Origin: Acidithiobacillales bacterium SM1_46
GTDB lineage: Bacteria; Pseudomonadota; Gammaproteobacteria; Acidiferrobacterales; Sulfurifustaceae
DNA: 35,618 bases
Assembly: GCA_001304215.1 (NCBI GenBank)
Contig: LJVB01000007.1
Span: 1 to 35,618, forward strand
Direction of reading: 5' to 3'
Shown here: positions 23,977 through 32,601 of the stretch, in pieces
Position numbering within the stretch: position 1 is the first letter of the stretch
Layout: the number at the start of each line of letters is the position of its first letter
Program-made: the position numbers and the translations under genes
The notes under the pieces: generated by a model
What the model saw: only the letters and a program-made list of their open reading frames with translations
What the model was told of the DNA's origin: nothing
Databases searched by the model: none

Positions 23977-24204
23977 TCAGGCTTCCCACTCCTCCAGCGG
24001 TGACGCCGGACTGCGACGATCCAACAGCAGCCGCTTGGCCTCGTTTTCGGTCTTCGCAAACGCCATGCGAATGCGCTCATTGCTGCCCGGGGCCGCCTCG
24101 GCGCGCATGTCGCGGCACACCTGCTTGGCTTCCGGAAACCTATCGAAGCGGTTGACCAGCTTAAACTGGTTATCGGCCGTGATGCGAAACACGAAATAAG
24201 GCAT
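23977..24204 (-). CDS. Small cytoplasmic protein of unknown function
   Basis: A 75-residue protein without a signal peptide or membrane helix. It opens MPYFVFRITADNQFKLVNRF, with a beta-strand start and then a helical, charged body (EAKQVCRDMRAEAA, RMAFAKTENEAKRLLLDRR), ending in Glu/Trp. The composition and codon use match a real gene, and its 3' end is 44 bp from the cytochrome c' start on the same strand. I do not recognise a named family. The context suggests co-transcription with the cytochromes. Confidence 0.75.
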   Translation of the reverse strand: MPYFVFRITADNQFKLVNRFDRFPEAKQVCRDMRAEAAPGSNERIRMAFAKTENEAKRLLLDRRSPASPLEEWEA

Positions 24205-24271
24205 CGTTGCAGTTCCGTTACTGGTATGAACACTTGCGCGTCGACATTATTCCCGATCGGCCGTCGCCCCG

Positions 24272-25087
24272 CTACTCGCCAATCTGCAGCAACTGGCCAC
24301 GCGTGCGCGCAATATTAAAGAATGCCAGAAAGCCGCTAATTCCGACTGCGAGAAACACCACATTGAGCAATACCGCATGCACCAGCAAGTCCACACGGAA
24401 GCTGTGCTCAAACAGTACCGCCCGCATGCCCTCGAATACGTAGCTCGAAGGAAGCGCGTGCGCCAGCCACTGCAACCATTCAGGCAGGATGGACACCGGG
24501 TAGTAGACGCCGCTTACCGGCTGCACCGCGAAGATCGCAATCCAGGCCATGCTTTCGGCGCCGAGCCCGTAGCGCAGTACGATGCCGGAAACGATCATGC
24601 CGATCGCCCAGCCCATGATGATGAGGTTCACGAAGAACGCAATTAGCGGCAGTCCCAGACTGAAGATCGAGTAGTCGAATAGCGGTATCGCAATCAACGC
24701 CGCCCCGCCGACGCCGATGACCGTGCGAATCAGGCTCATGGTGAGCAATGCCGCCACCAGCTCGGTGGGCCGCAACGGACTGACAAAGAGCTGCCCGAGG
24801 TTGCGCGACCACATCTCTTCCATGAATACCAGCGCGACGCCAAGCTGACTGCGAAACAGCACATCCCACAAGAGTACCGCCGAGATCAGCACACCTGACG
24901 CCTGTGCCACCCACGAGCTGTGATTGACGAGGAAGACGGTAATGAATCCCCACAACACCATCTGCATGGTAGGCCAGTACATGAGTTCCAGCACACGCGG
25001 CCAGGAGCCGCGCAACAGGTACATGTGTCGTAGCACGAGCGCCCCGATGCGCTGCAGGGATGCACCAATCCGCTCCGACACGGTCAT
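24272..25087 (-). CDS. ABC-2 type transporter permease
   Basis: A 271-residue integral membrane protein whose ATG (25087) overlaps the ATPase stop by 4 bp. It shows the six-helix ABC-2 layout: VLELMYWPTMQMVLWGFITVF, ASGVLISAVLLWDVLF, LVAALLTMSLIRTVIG, LPLIAFFVNLIIMGWAIGM, SMAWIAIFAVQPVSGVYYPV and LLVHAVLLNVVFLAVGISGF. The conserved amphipathic stretch PVSILPEWLQWLAHALPSSYVFEGMR before the last helix is the ABC-2 signature. With the partner ATPase it forms an exporter of unknown substrate (polysaccharide, lipid or drug are possible). Confidence 0.9.
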   Translation of the reverse strand: MTVSERIGASLQRIGALVLRHMYLLRGSWPRVLELMYWPTMQMVLWGFITVFLVNHSSWVAQASGVLISAVLLWDVLFRSQLGVALVFMEEMWSRNLGQLFVSPLRPTELVAALLTMSLIRTVIGVGGAALIAIPLFDYSIFSLGLPLIAFFVNLIIMGWAIGMIVSGIVLRYGLGAESMAWIAIFAVQPVSGVYYPVSILPEWLQWLAHALPSSYVFEGMRAVLFEHSFRVDLLVHAVLLNVVFLAVGISGFLAFFNIARTRGQLLQIGE

Positions 25088-25857
25088 GACGACGGCTCCT
25101 TGCCATCCAGGGCCAACCCGATCTCGCGCTCCCGCGCGATATCGATAAACACCTCTTCCATATTCTTGCGCCCATAGCGCTGAAGCAGTTCCTGCGGTGT
25201 TCCCTGATCGACCAAGCGTCCGGCGCGCAGCATGATGACACCATCGCACAAACGTTCAACCTCGGACATATTGTGCGACGCGAGCAGGATGGTGGCGCCG
25301 GTACGGGCGCGATACCGTTCTATTAGGCTGCGCGCGTAGTCGGCCGTGTCCGGATCAAGCGAGGCGGTAGGCTCATCGAGCAGCAACAGCTCCGGCTCAT
25401 TCAGCAACGCCTTGGCAAGGGTGACGCGCGTCTTTTGACCAGCTGAGAGCTGGCCATAGGGGCGAGGCATCAGCGCACCGATTCCCAGTTCGCCCACTAC
25501 CGCGTCAATGCGCGACCTGAGATTCTTCACATTGTAGAGCCGGCCATAGACGCCGAGGTTTTCACGTACCGTGAGCCGACGCGGAAGGTCAACATAAGGC
25601 GAGGAAAAATTGATGCGTTCGAGTACGCGATAGCGCTCGCGCAACATGTCGACACCGAGAACCGACACCTCGCCGGTCGTCGGCCGCAGGAGGCCCAAAA
25701 GAATGGACAGCGTGGTGGTCTTGCCGGCGCCGTTGCCGCCGAGCAACGCGGCCGTCGAACCGCGGGCGACTTCAAACGACACGCGGTCGACGGCAACCAC
25801 ACGCTCGAACTGCTTGCAGAGTTGAGTTACGCGCACAACTGCCGACATATGCCGCAT
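25084..25857 (-). CDS. ABC transporter ATP-binding protein (ABC-2 type exporter)
   Basis: A 257-residue nucleotide-binding subunit. Walker A is GGNGAGKTT (40-48, with Gly-Gly where PNG is usual), the signature is LSAGQ (137-141), Walker B is LLLLDE (157-162), and the H-loop His is at 195 (LASHNMSE). The body resembles DrrA/NatA/NodI-type ATPases that pair with ABC-2 permeases. Two ATGs (25857 and 25848) are possible. The stop overlaps the permease start (ATGA), so the pair forms one operon, separated from dnaQ by 93 bp. Confidence 0.93.
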   Translation of the reverse strand: MRHMSAVVRVTQLCKQFERVVAVDRVSFEVARGSTAALLGGNGAGKTTTLSILLGLLRPTTGEVSVLGVDMLRERYRVLERINFSSPYVDLPRRLTVRENLGVYGRLYNVKNLRSRIDAVVGELGIGALMPRPYGQLSAGQKTRVTLAKALLNEPELLLLDEPTASLDPDTADYARSLIERYRARTGATILLASHNMSEVERLCDGVIMLRAGRLVDQGTPQELLQRYGRKNMEEVFIDIAREREIGLALDGKEPSS

Positions 25858-25950
25858 TATCGCGTGCCATGACGCGCCTGTCAGCTCGCCGCAGCGAAAC
25901 GCTTCCGCAACGCCGATCGTGCGCGACGACGTCGCAGCGGATCAGTTCGA

Positions 25951-26676
25951 TCAGTTAGAGAGCCGCTTCCACAGGCACTGCCCGTTACTCTGCTTTTCGA
26001 GATCGTCAAGCCACCGCTCATGCGCGACAAGCTCCTCAGCGCTCGGCGCGATCACAGGAAGGCGCGTGCGCTTCGGCGCGAACCGGCGGATCTCTGCGGC
26101 CTGCGTTCCACCCTGTAACGGGCTCCGCACCTCCTCGAAAAGTGTCGCCTGGCCACCGGTCATGGCCAGATAAACGTCCGCAAGAATCTCGGCGTCGAGC
26201 AGCGCGCCGTGCAGCGTACGCTGGGTATTGTCCACACCGTAGCGTCGGCATAACGAATCTAGGTCGTTCTTCTGGCCGGGATGCATGCTGCGAGCTAGCT
26301 TCAGCGTGTCGACTACGCCACAGTGGTCCTCAATGCGAGTAGCATTGCCGCCCGCTGCCGCGATCAGTCCGAATTCATGATTCAGGAAGCCAACATCGAA
26401 AGGCGCGTTGTGAATGATGAGTTCTGCGCCACGCACATAGTCGAGAAAGTCCGACACGATGTCCGCGAAACGGGGCTTGTCCTTCAGGCTCTCGGTGGTG
26501 ATGCCATGCACCTCGACTGCTCCGGAGTCGATGTCCCGATCGGGATTCACATACTGATGAAAGTTGTTTCCGGTAAGCCGCCGCCCGACGAGTTCCACAC
26601 AACCGATTTCAATGATCCGGTGTCCCTCGGAGGGTTCAAGACCCGTGGTTTCGGTATCGAGAATGATCTGGCGCAT
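25951..26676 (-). CDS. dnaQ: DNA polymerase III epsilon subunit (3'-5' proofreading exonuclease)
   Basis: A 241-residue DnaQ. The ATG at 26676 gives the canonical start MRQIILDTETTGLEP; longer frames to 26769 would run into the DUF3185 gene. The DEDDh catalytic residues are visible: Asp7 and Glu9 (DTETT), Asp94 (HNAPFDVGF), His156 and Asp161 (HGALLDAEILADVY). The C-terminal tail (~180-241) carries the alpha-subunit-binding region. In E. coli dnaQ adjoins rnhA divergently; here both lie on the same strand with a DUF3185 gene between them. Confidence 0.97.
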   Translation of the reverse strand: MRQIILDTETTGLEPSEGHRIIEIGCVELVGRRLTGNNFHQYVNPDRDIDSGAVEVHGITTESLKDKPRFADIVSDFLDYVRGAELIIHNAPFDVGFLNHEFGLIAAAGGNATRIEDHCGVVDTLKLARSMHPGQKNDLDSLCRRYGVDNTQRTLHGALLDAEILADVYLAMTGGQATLFEEVRSPLQGGTQAAEIRRFAPKRTRLPVIAPSAEELVAHERWLDDLEKQSNGQCLWKRLSN

Positions 26677-26716
26677 CGGTGCGGCTAGTCCAGTTTCGGC
26701 ATCCAGCGGTTCAACA

Positions 26717-26920
26717 TTACTTGCGGATGAAAGCGAGGAAGGCACCGATGCCGGCAAGCACCGCGCCACCCACGTAGTACATCATGGCCTTGTCGGACAT
26801 TGAACCCGCAAAGGCGCTCTTGAACTGTGAACCCACGGACTGCGAGGCGTTATAGCCAAAGTAAAGCAGCACCACACCCACCGCCAAAAGCACAAACCCG
26901 ATTATCTTGGTACTGCCCAT
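26717..26920 (-). CDS. DUF3185-family small membrane protein
   Basis: A 67-residue protein with two transmembrane helices (IIGFVLLAVGVVLLYFGYNAS; MMYYVGGAVLAGIGAFLAFI) separated by a short polar loop (QSVGSQFKSAFAGSMSDK), ending in basic residues. It matches the DUF3185 pattern. A GGAGG ribosome-binding site precedes the ATG at 26920. It sits between rnhA (62 bp away) and dnaQ (40 bp away). Function unknown. Confidence 0.9.
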   Translation of the reverse strand: MGSTKIIGFVLLAVGVVLLYFGYNASQSVGSQFKSAFAGSMSDKAMMYYVGGAVLAGIGAFLAFIRK

Positions 26921-26982
26921 TGTCGATCCTCCGTTGTTGGTTGGTCCGATGACGCTTCCGCTTCGAGTCGATTGCGCAAATC

Positions 26983-27420
26983 TTATGACAGCAACTCGTC
27001 AATCGCGCGATTGGCCAGGCCATCGGCGCGCTCGTTTTCCTCGTGCCCGCTGTGTCCCTTGATCCAGTGCCAGCGGATCTGGTGGCGGTGAGTCGCGACC
27101 TCGAGCCGCTGCCAAAGGTCCTGGTTCTTGACCGGCTTCTTGTCGGCAGTCTTCCATCCCCTGCGCTTCCAGTTTGCCAGCCACTCCGTGATGCCCTTGC
27201 GCACATATTCGGAGTCGGTCGTGATCGCAATCTCGCACGGACGCTTGAGTGCCTCCAAGGCCTGGATGGCCGCCATCAGCTCCATACGATTATTGGTGGT
27301 CTCCCGCTCCGCGCCGTAGAGCTCCTTTTCATGTTCGTTGAAACGCAGGATGGCACCCCACCCTCCGGGCCCGGGATTGCCTCGGCAGGCGCCGTCGGTA
27401 AAGACCGCCACCTTATCCAA
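26983..27420 (-). CDS. rnhA: Ribonuclease HI
   Basis: A 145-residue RNase HI, which cleaves the RNA strand of RNA-DNA hybrids. All active-site residues are present: Asp9 (VFTDGAC), Glu47 (NNRMELMA), Asp69 (TTDSEYV), His123 ([10 protein letters not shown]) and Asp133 (ERADGLAN). The basic helix region ([18 protein letters not shown]) is also kept. The length is normal for the bacterial type I enzyme. Its start overlaps the end of the yafS-like gene by 8 bp, so the two are coupled. Confidence 0.98.
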   Translation of the reverse strand: MDKVAVFTDGACRGNPGPGGWGAILRFNEHEKELYGAERETTNNRMELMAAIQALEALKRPCEIAITTDSEYVRKGITEWLANWKRRGWKTADKKPVKNQDLWQRLEVATHRHQIRWHWIKGHSGHEENERADGLANRAIDELLS

Positions 27421-28195
27421 AGCGCTTCACGCGACGCTGAAACGGCACGACAATCCCGCGCGCACTCGGACTGGCGACGAATCGCCCGACCACCTTCTCG
27501 CGCTTCCACTCGACCCGCAAGGGCGTCATACCCGCCACGCGCTTCTTTGCTACCACCAAATAGACGCCGGCCATCAGCGGCCACCACCGGTCACCCATCT
27601 TGTCGAGGAACGACAGGCGCTCCATCAGACCCTCGGCCGTCAGCGGCGGTCGGTAGAACAGCATGCTGCCGTGTGTAGGCTCGAACTCCAGAAGCGACAA
27701 CCAGTCCTTGACGCGCGCCAGCCGGAAAAAATTTCCACTCCACGGCGCAGGGCGTGGCCTGCGTGTCATCAAGCGCCGCGTGCCCCACAGGCTCATGGGA
27801 TTAAAACCGAAAACCACCACGTGCCCCTCCGGCGAGAGCACCCGCGCCACCTCGCGCAACATCTGGTGGGGCTCGTCGCAGAAGTCGAGTGAATGCGGGA
27901 GTAACAGGATGTCGACTGACCCGCTATCGAACGGCAGGGCTTCCGGGAGCGCACGAACGCCCACCCGATCGGCCCGCGCATCGAGATCGAGCACGATGCG
28001 GGTAGACGCGTTGCAGGCGTCCATCAGATCGAGTCGCCCGAGCCTACCGATCTGCACGGCTACGGTTCCGTAGAGATTGGGAAGCACGCTGCGCAGCCGG
28101 TTGGCCTCGAACGCCTCGAGCGAGCGCCCAAGCGGCGTCTCGAACCACTCACCAATTTGGCGCCGGCGCTGTAGCTGCGTCTCCTCCCTACCCAT
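27413..28195 (-). CDS. yafS: SAM-dependent methyltransferase (YafS-like)
   Basis: A 260-residue class I methyltransferase-fold protein. The ATG at 28195 (GGGAGGAG lies upstream) begins [12 protein letters not shown]; the open frame to 28303 would take up part of the divergent promoter region. Features include [18 protein letters not shown] and [17 protein letters not shown] (the place of the SAM-binding Gly loop), [20 protein letters not shown] (motif for the acidic and post-II region) and [20 protein letters not shown]. The genomic position beside rnhA and gloB is that of E. coli yafS. The substrate is not established. Confidence 0.92.
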   Translation of the reverse strand: MGREETQLQRRRQIGEWFETPLGRSLEAFEANRLRSVLPNLYGTVAVQIGRLGRLDLMDACNASTRIVLDLDARADRVGVRALPEALPFDSGSVDILLLPHSLDFCDEPHQMLREVARVLSPEGHVVVFGFNPMSLWGTRRLMTRRPRPAPWSGNFFRLARVKDWLSLLEFEPTHGSMLFYRPPLTAEGLMERLSFLDKMGDRWWPLMAGVYLVVAKKRVAGMTPLRVEWKREKVVGRFVASPSARGIVVPFQRRVKRFG

Positions 28196-28265
28196 GATCA
28201 ATCCTCGTGCACGGCACGCCGGGAACGCGTTGACGGCACACCGCCCGCCACGCAAACTGACACGA

Positions 28266-29042
28266 ATGGCGCCTGTTTTACACGTCAACGCCTTCGAGGA
28301 CAACTACATCTGGGTCATCACCGATGCAGCGCGCCGTTACTGCGCGTTGGTCGATCCTGGGGACGACGAACCAGTACGCGCCGCGCTCACGAGTCAGGAG
28401 CTCGAACCGGTCGCGATCCTGATCACCCATCATCACCGGGACCATGTGGGAGGAATTGAGGACCTAGTGCGCCACTACGACGTGCCCGTCTTCGGTCCAG
28501 CACTCGAACGCATCCCCGCCATCACCCACCGGCTGCGGGACGGTGCCCGCGTGGACCTGCCGCAACTGGGAATAGCGTTCAAGGCGATTGACGTACCCGG
28601 TCACACGGCGGGCCATATCGCGTTTTTCGGCGAGAACATGGTGTTCTGCGGAGATACGCTGTTCTCGGCCGGCTGCGGTCGACTGTTCGAAGGCACGGCC
28701 GCGCAGTTGCATTCATCGCTGACCCGCCTCGCCGCCTTGCCCGACGCTACTGCCATGTATTGCGCGCACGAGTACACCGCGGACGGGCTACGATTTGCTG
28801 CTGCGGTTGAACCACATAATATGGATGTGCAGACCCACATGCGATGGGTGCGAGACCAGCGGAGCTACTCGCTCCCCACCTTGCCGTCGACGATTGGCCT
28901 GGAAAAGCGCATTAACCCGTTCCTGCGGGTCGATACACCCACCGTCCGGGAAGCTGTATCCCATTATTGCGGTCGACCGCTGGTCTCCGACGTTGAGATC
29001 TTTGCAGAATTGCGGCGATGGAAGGACGCCTACCGCGGTTGA
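28266..29042 (+). CDS. gloB: Hydroxyacylglutathione hydrolase (glyoxalase II)
   Basis: A 258-residue metallo-beta-lactamase-fold enzyme that hydrolyses S-lactoylglutathione to lactate and glutathione. The metal-binding motif THHHRDH holds His55, His57, Asp59 and His60. Further ligands are in VPGHTAGHIAF, VFCGDTLFSAGCGRLFEG and YCAHEYT. The C-terminal glyoxalase II domain has LPSTIGLEKRINPFLR. The ATG at 28266 gives the standard start MAPVLHVNAFEDNYIW. It is divergent from yafS across 70 bp and followed after 33 bp by mltD. Confidence 0.97.
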   Translation: MAPVLHVNAFEDNYIWVITDAARRYCALVDPGDDEPVRAALTSQELEPVAILITHHHRDHVGGIEDLVRHYDVPVFGPALERIPAITHRLRDGARVDLPQLGIAFKAIDVPGHTAGHIAFFGENMVFCGDTLFSAGCGRLFEGTAAQLHSSLTRLAALPDATAMYCAHEYTADGLRFAAAVEPHNMDVQTHMRWVRDQRSYSLPTLPSTIGLEKRINPFLRVDTPTVREAVSHYCGRPLVSDVEIFAELRRWKDAYRG

Positions 29043-29075
29043 CGCCATGCAGGGCACTACCTACTATTGCCTAAC

Positions 29076-30515
29076 ATGGACAGTACAAGAAGTAAGAAGA
29101 GTCTGCTGACTGCCCTGTGTCTCCTGGCCCTCGCCGGGTGCGCAACCTCTTCCCCCCAGCCACCGGCCGATACTGCACTGGAACCGACCAGCGCACGTGC
29201 ACCTGCGCCTGCGCCCGTGCTCCCTGTGGCTCCGAACGCTGACGATTCAGTGATTCCGGCGGACAGTGCCGTACATCTCCAGAATCCCGAGCTCTACCCA
29301 GACGTCTGGAGTCGGATGCGCGCTGGTTTTGCGATGAAACCGCTCTCGGGGAATCTCGTCGAAGTTCACGAACGCTGGTTCGCCAGTAATCCGCAATATA
29401 TGGCCCGCATGACCGAGCGGGCACGCATCTACCTGCATCACATCCTGAACGAGGTCGAAAAGCGCGGTTTGCCGACCGAGCTCGCCTTGCTGCCCGCGAT
29501 CGAGAGCGCCTACCAACCGTACGCCTACTCGCGAGCCCGCGCCGTCGGACTATGGCAGTTCATCGCACCCACCGGCCGGCTTTATGGTCTCAAGATGAAC
29601 TGGTGGTACGACGGGCGGCGCGACGTAGAGGCCTCCACACAGGCCGCGCTCGATTACCTCGAGAAGCTCTACAACGAATTTGACGGCGATTGGCATCTTG
29701 CGCTCGCGGCCTACAACGCCGGTGAAGGCAAGATCAATCGCATGATTCAGTACAATCGCTCGCGCGGCAGGCCGACGGACTACCAGAGTCTCAAACTCAG
29801 ACGCGAAACGATCAACTACGTACCGAAGCTTCAGGCGATGGCCAACATTGTCGCCAACCCCGAAAAGTACGGGGTGGTATTGGCTGACATACCAAACAAG
29901 CCTTACTTCGCGAAGGTGCAGGTGGGATCGCAGGTTGATCTGGGCGTGTTGGCCAAGCTTACCAGCCTGTCACTCGACGAACTCCAGGTGATGAATCCCG
30001 GTTTCACCCGCTGGGCGACCGATCCGGACGGTCCACACACCCTGCTGGTTCCAGTCGACAAACACGATGAGGTGGTCGAGGCGTTAAACAACCTGCCGGA
30101 CAATGAGCGCGTCCAATACCGTGCACACCAGGTCCGGCGCGGGGAGACGCTCTCAGAAATCTCACGCCGCTATGGTGTGAGCGTTGCGGCAATCCGCTCA
30201 ACAAACCGGATGACCAGCAACCTGCTGCGCACCAACCAGAACCTGCTGATTCCGGTGTCGACCCGCACGCTTCCACCTGTCACGCCGGTCAAGGTCACTG
30301 CAACTTCCGTGACTGCAGAGAAACAGCCGCTCGTTCACATTGTGCGTTCGGGCGACACTCTCTCCAGTATTGCGCGACGCTACGGCGTGCTCGTAAAACA
30401 TCTGGCGGAGTGGAATCTTCTCCATACCGAGGATATCCTGCGGCTCGGGCAGCGTCTGAAGATCTGGGCGCCTGGCGGGCCTTCGGTTGGACTCCCCGGC
30501 GCACCGCGCGGCTAG
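29076..30515 (+). CDS. mltD: Membrane-bound lytic murein transglycosylase D
   Basis: A 479-residue lipoprotein (LLALAGC, lipid on Cys22) that cleaves peptidoglycan between MurNAc and GlcNAc. A Pro/Ala-rich spacer (30-55) precedes the SLT domain (about 120-245), with catalytic Glu143 in PAIESAYQPYAYS, then ARAVGLWQFIAPTGRLYGL and LALAAYNAGEGKI. Two LysM peptidoglycan-binding domains follow: one at about 348-393 (HQVRRGETLSEISRRYGV), one at about 420-464 (HIVRSGDTLSSIARRYGV). The ATG at 29076 is chosen over a TTG at 29067. Adjacent to gloB, as in many gammaproteobacteria. Confidence 0.96.
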   Translation: MDSTRSKKSLLTALCLLALAGCATSSPQPPADTALEPTSARAPAPAPVLPVAPNADDSVIPADSAVHLQNPELYPDVWSRMRAGFAMKPLSGNLVEVHERWFASNPQYMARMTERARIYLHHILNEVEKRGLPTELALLPAIESAYQPYAYSRARAVGLWQFIAPTGRLYGLKMNWWYDGRRDVEASTQAALDYLEKLYNEFDGDWHLALAAYNAGEGKINRMIQYNRSRGRPTDYQSLKLRRETINYVPKLQAMANIVANPEKYGVVLADIPNKPYFAKVQVGSQVDLGVLAKLTSLSLDELQVMNPGFTRWATDPDGPHTLLVPVDKHDEVVEALNNLPDNERVQYRAHQVRRGETLSEISRRYGVSVAAIRSTNRMTSNLLRTNQNLLIPVSTRTLPPVTPVKVTATSVTAEKQPLVHIVRSGDTLSSIARRYGVLVKHLAEWNLLHTEDILRLGQRLKIWAPGGPSVGLPGAPRG

Positions 30516-30542
30516 TGGGCGGCTGAGTCAGCACGCTTCCTC

Positions 30543-30566
30543 GCGTACTCCGCGCCAGCAGTACGC
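30543..30566. terminator. Possible bidirectional stem-loop between convergent genes
   Basis: The perfect 7-bp arms GCGTACT (30543-30549) and AGTACGC (30560-30566) flank a 10-base loop in the 63-bp gap between mltD and the convergent ABC ATPase gene. The position suits a shared terminator. No clear T run follows on either strand, so the call is tentative. Confidence 0.4.
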
Positions 30567-30578
30567 TCAGTCACTCAT

Positions 30579-32597
30579 TCAGTTCCCTGGCCCTTTTGGG
30601 TAGAGATGACACGCAGCAGAATGCGTGTCACTAAAGTTCGCGACCTCCGGGTAGCGCACGCGGCATTCTGGCATCGCCTGAGAGCAACGCGGATGGAAGT
30701 GGCATCCCGATGGCGGGTTGCTAGGACTAGGCATGTCGCCCTGCGCCATTCGAATCACCTCGCGGCTCCGCTCGCTATCGAGCCGTGGCACGGCGGCCAG
30801 TAGCGCCTGGGTATACGGGTGCCGTGGCGCGGCGAACACCTCCTCTACCGCTCCCCGCTCAATGATCCGGCCGAGATACATCACCGCCACCTCGTGCGCC
30901 AGATACTCAACCACTGATATGTTGTGCGTAATGAAAAGGTAGCTGAGGGCCAGCGAATCCTGCAGCTCCTTGAGCAGATTCAGGATCTGCGCCTGCACCG
31001 ACACATCAAGCGCGCTGGTCGGCTCGTCACAGACGATGAGGCGCGGGTCCACCGCCAGTGCGCGTGCGATCGAGATACGCTGGCGCTGACCGCCCGAGAA
31101 CTCGTGTGGATAGCGCTGGCGCGCATCCGGCGGCAAACCAACGCGCAAGAGCAGCTTGACGATGTGCGCTTCACGTTCGTCGCGCGTACCCAGATGCTGG
31201 GCGCGCATACCCTCCTCCAGAATCGCGCCAACCTGCATGCGCGGGTTGAGCGAACTGTACGGATCCTGAAAGACCACCTGGCACTGACGACGCAAAGCGC
31301 GCATCTTGCTCGAGGAGATTCCAGTAAGCTCCTGTCCGTCGTATATTACACTTCCCGCGCTGGGCCGAATCAGCTGCAGAATGCCCTTGCCCACCGTGGT
31401 CTTGCCGCACCCAGATTCCCCCACCAGCGCCAGCGTACGACCCGCTCCGATCGCTAGCGACACCCCATCGACCGCACGGACGTAGCCCGCCACACGCTGC
31501 AAAACGCCACGCGTGATCGGAAAGTGAACCTTGAGATCACGAACCAACAGCAACGGCTCTTCCCCGAGCTGCGGCGCACCACCCACCAGCACGGCCGGCG
31601 CGACGGCCGCCGGGCTCGCTTGTGTGTCACGCCTCTCTGCGTCGTCAAACAGGTGGCAACGCACTCCGTGTCCGTCGAGCGCGATCCAGCGCGGCACCTT
31701 CGCATAGCAGGCCTCCCAAGCCTGCGTGCAGCGTGGCGCGAACCGACAGCCTGAAAATTCCTTGCGCAAATCTGGAACCGAGCCAGCGATTACCTCTAGC
31801 GCCCCACCACGCTTTCCATGCCCCGGAACAGAGCGGAACAGCTTTCTGGAGTAAGGATGATGCGGCTCCGTGAAGAACTCCTTGCGGGGAGACACTTCCA
31901 CGATTTGACCGGCATACATCACGGCCACACGATCGGCCATCTGCGCCACGACGCCAAGGTCGTGGGTGATCAGAAGCATCGCCATATGCGTGCGTTGTTG
32001 CAGGTTACGCAGCAGGCCCAGAATCTGCGCTTGTATCGTCACATCCAGCGCCGTCGTCGGTTCATCGGCGATCAGCAGTTCGGGCTCCGCGGCAATCGCC
32101 ATGGCAATCATCGCGCGCTGCTTCATACCGCCCGAAAGCTGGTGTGGATACTCTCCGTATCGCTTTTCCGGATCGGCGATACCCACCGACTTGAGCAGCT
32201 CAATGACGCGTTGGCGGGCCGAAGGTGCCGACCTCACGCCCGATAGGGCCTCACCGACCTGCTCTCCGATGGTGAGCACCGGGTTTAGGGCGCTTTGCGG
32301 TTCCTGGAAGATCATGCCGATCCGTTTGCCGCGCACGCGTCGGAAAGCGTATTCCGAAAGACCGCGCAGATCCCGACCTTCAAGCACGACTCTCCCGGCA
32401 ACGATCCTCCCTGCCGGCGCCGGAACGAGATTCACGAGCGACAGCGCGGAGATTGACTTGCCACAACCTGACTCTCCCAGCAGCGCCAACGTTTCGCCGC
32501 GCTGAATTTGAAAATCGACACCGTCTACCGCCCGTACCTGTCCCTCGGGCGTGTCGAACCACGTCATCAGTTGCTCGACGCTCAGCAGTGTCGTCAT
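30579..32597 (-). CDS. Fused dipeptide/oligopeptide ABC transporter ATPase (OppD-OppF type)
   Basis: A 672-residue protein with two complete ATPase domains. The first has Walker A GESGCGKS (41-48), signature LSGGM (154-158) and Walker B ending ADEP (177-180). The second has Walker A GESGCGKT (393-400), signature FSGGQ and Walker B ending CDEP. Each is followed by the oligopeptide-type C-terminal Cys-rich segment (CRFAPRCTQAWEAC; CHFHPRCSQAMPEC), known in Opp/Dpp ATPases to hold an Fe-S cluster in some members. The fusion resembles YejF. The ATG at 32597 lies 4 bp past the permease stop; the open frame to 32699 is not needed. It powers import of peptides or peptide-like compounds. Confidence 0.95.
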   Translation of the reverse strand: MTTLLSVEQLMTWFDTPEGQVRAVDGVDFQIQRGETLALLGESGCGKSISALSLVNLVPAPAGRIVAGRVVLEGRDLRGLSEYAFRRVRGKRIGMIFQEPQSALNPVLTIGEQVGEALSGVRSAPSARQRVIELLKSVGIADPEKRYGEYPHQLSGGMKQRAMIAMAIAAEPELLIADEPTTALDVTIQAQILGLLRNLQQRTHMAMLLITHDLGVVAQMADRVAVMYAGQIVEVSPRKEFFTEPHHPYSRKLFRSVPGHGKRGGALEVIAGSVPDLRKEFSGCRFAPRCTQAWEACYAKVPRWIALDGHGVRCHLFDDAERRDTQASPAAVAPAVLVGGAPQLGEEPLLLVRDLKVHFPITRGVLQRVAGYVRAVDGVSLAIGAGRTLALVGESGCGKTTVGKGILQLIRPSAGSVIYDGQELTGISSSKMRALRRQCQVVFQDPYSSLNPRMQVGAILEEGMRAQHLGTRDEREAHIVKLLLRVGLPPDARQRYPHEFSGGQRQRISIARALAVDPRLIVCDEPTSALDVSVQAQILNLLKELQDSLALSYLFITHNISVVEYLAHEVAVMYLGRIIERGAVEEVFAAPRHPYTQALLAAVPRLDSERSREVIRMAQGDMPSPSNPPSGCHFHPRCSQAMPECRVRYPEVANFSDTHSAACHLYPKGPGN

Positions 32598-32601
32598 GGC
32601 G

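Noticed and set aside
25923-25935. GCGAC-GAC-GTCGC hairpin downstream of dnaQ
   Set aside because: Short stem and no T run; not enough to call a terminator.
27338-27892. Plus-strand open frame opposite rnhA and yafS
   Set aside because: Antisense to two genes with intact catalytic or fold motifs; low-complexity translation without a start signal.
28230-28258. TTGACG box upstream of gloB as a promoter
   Set aside because: The hexamer at the right spacing (CAAACT) is a poor -10 and leaves only 7 bases to the ATG.
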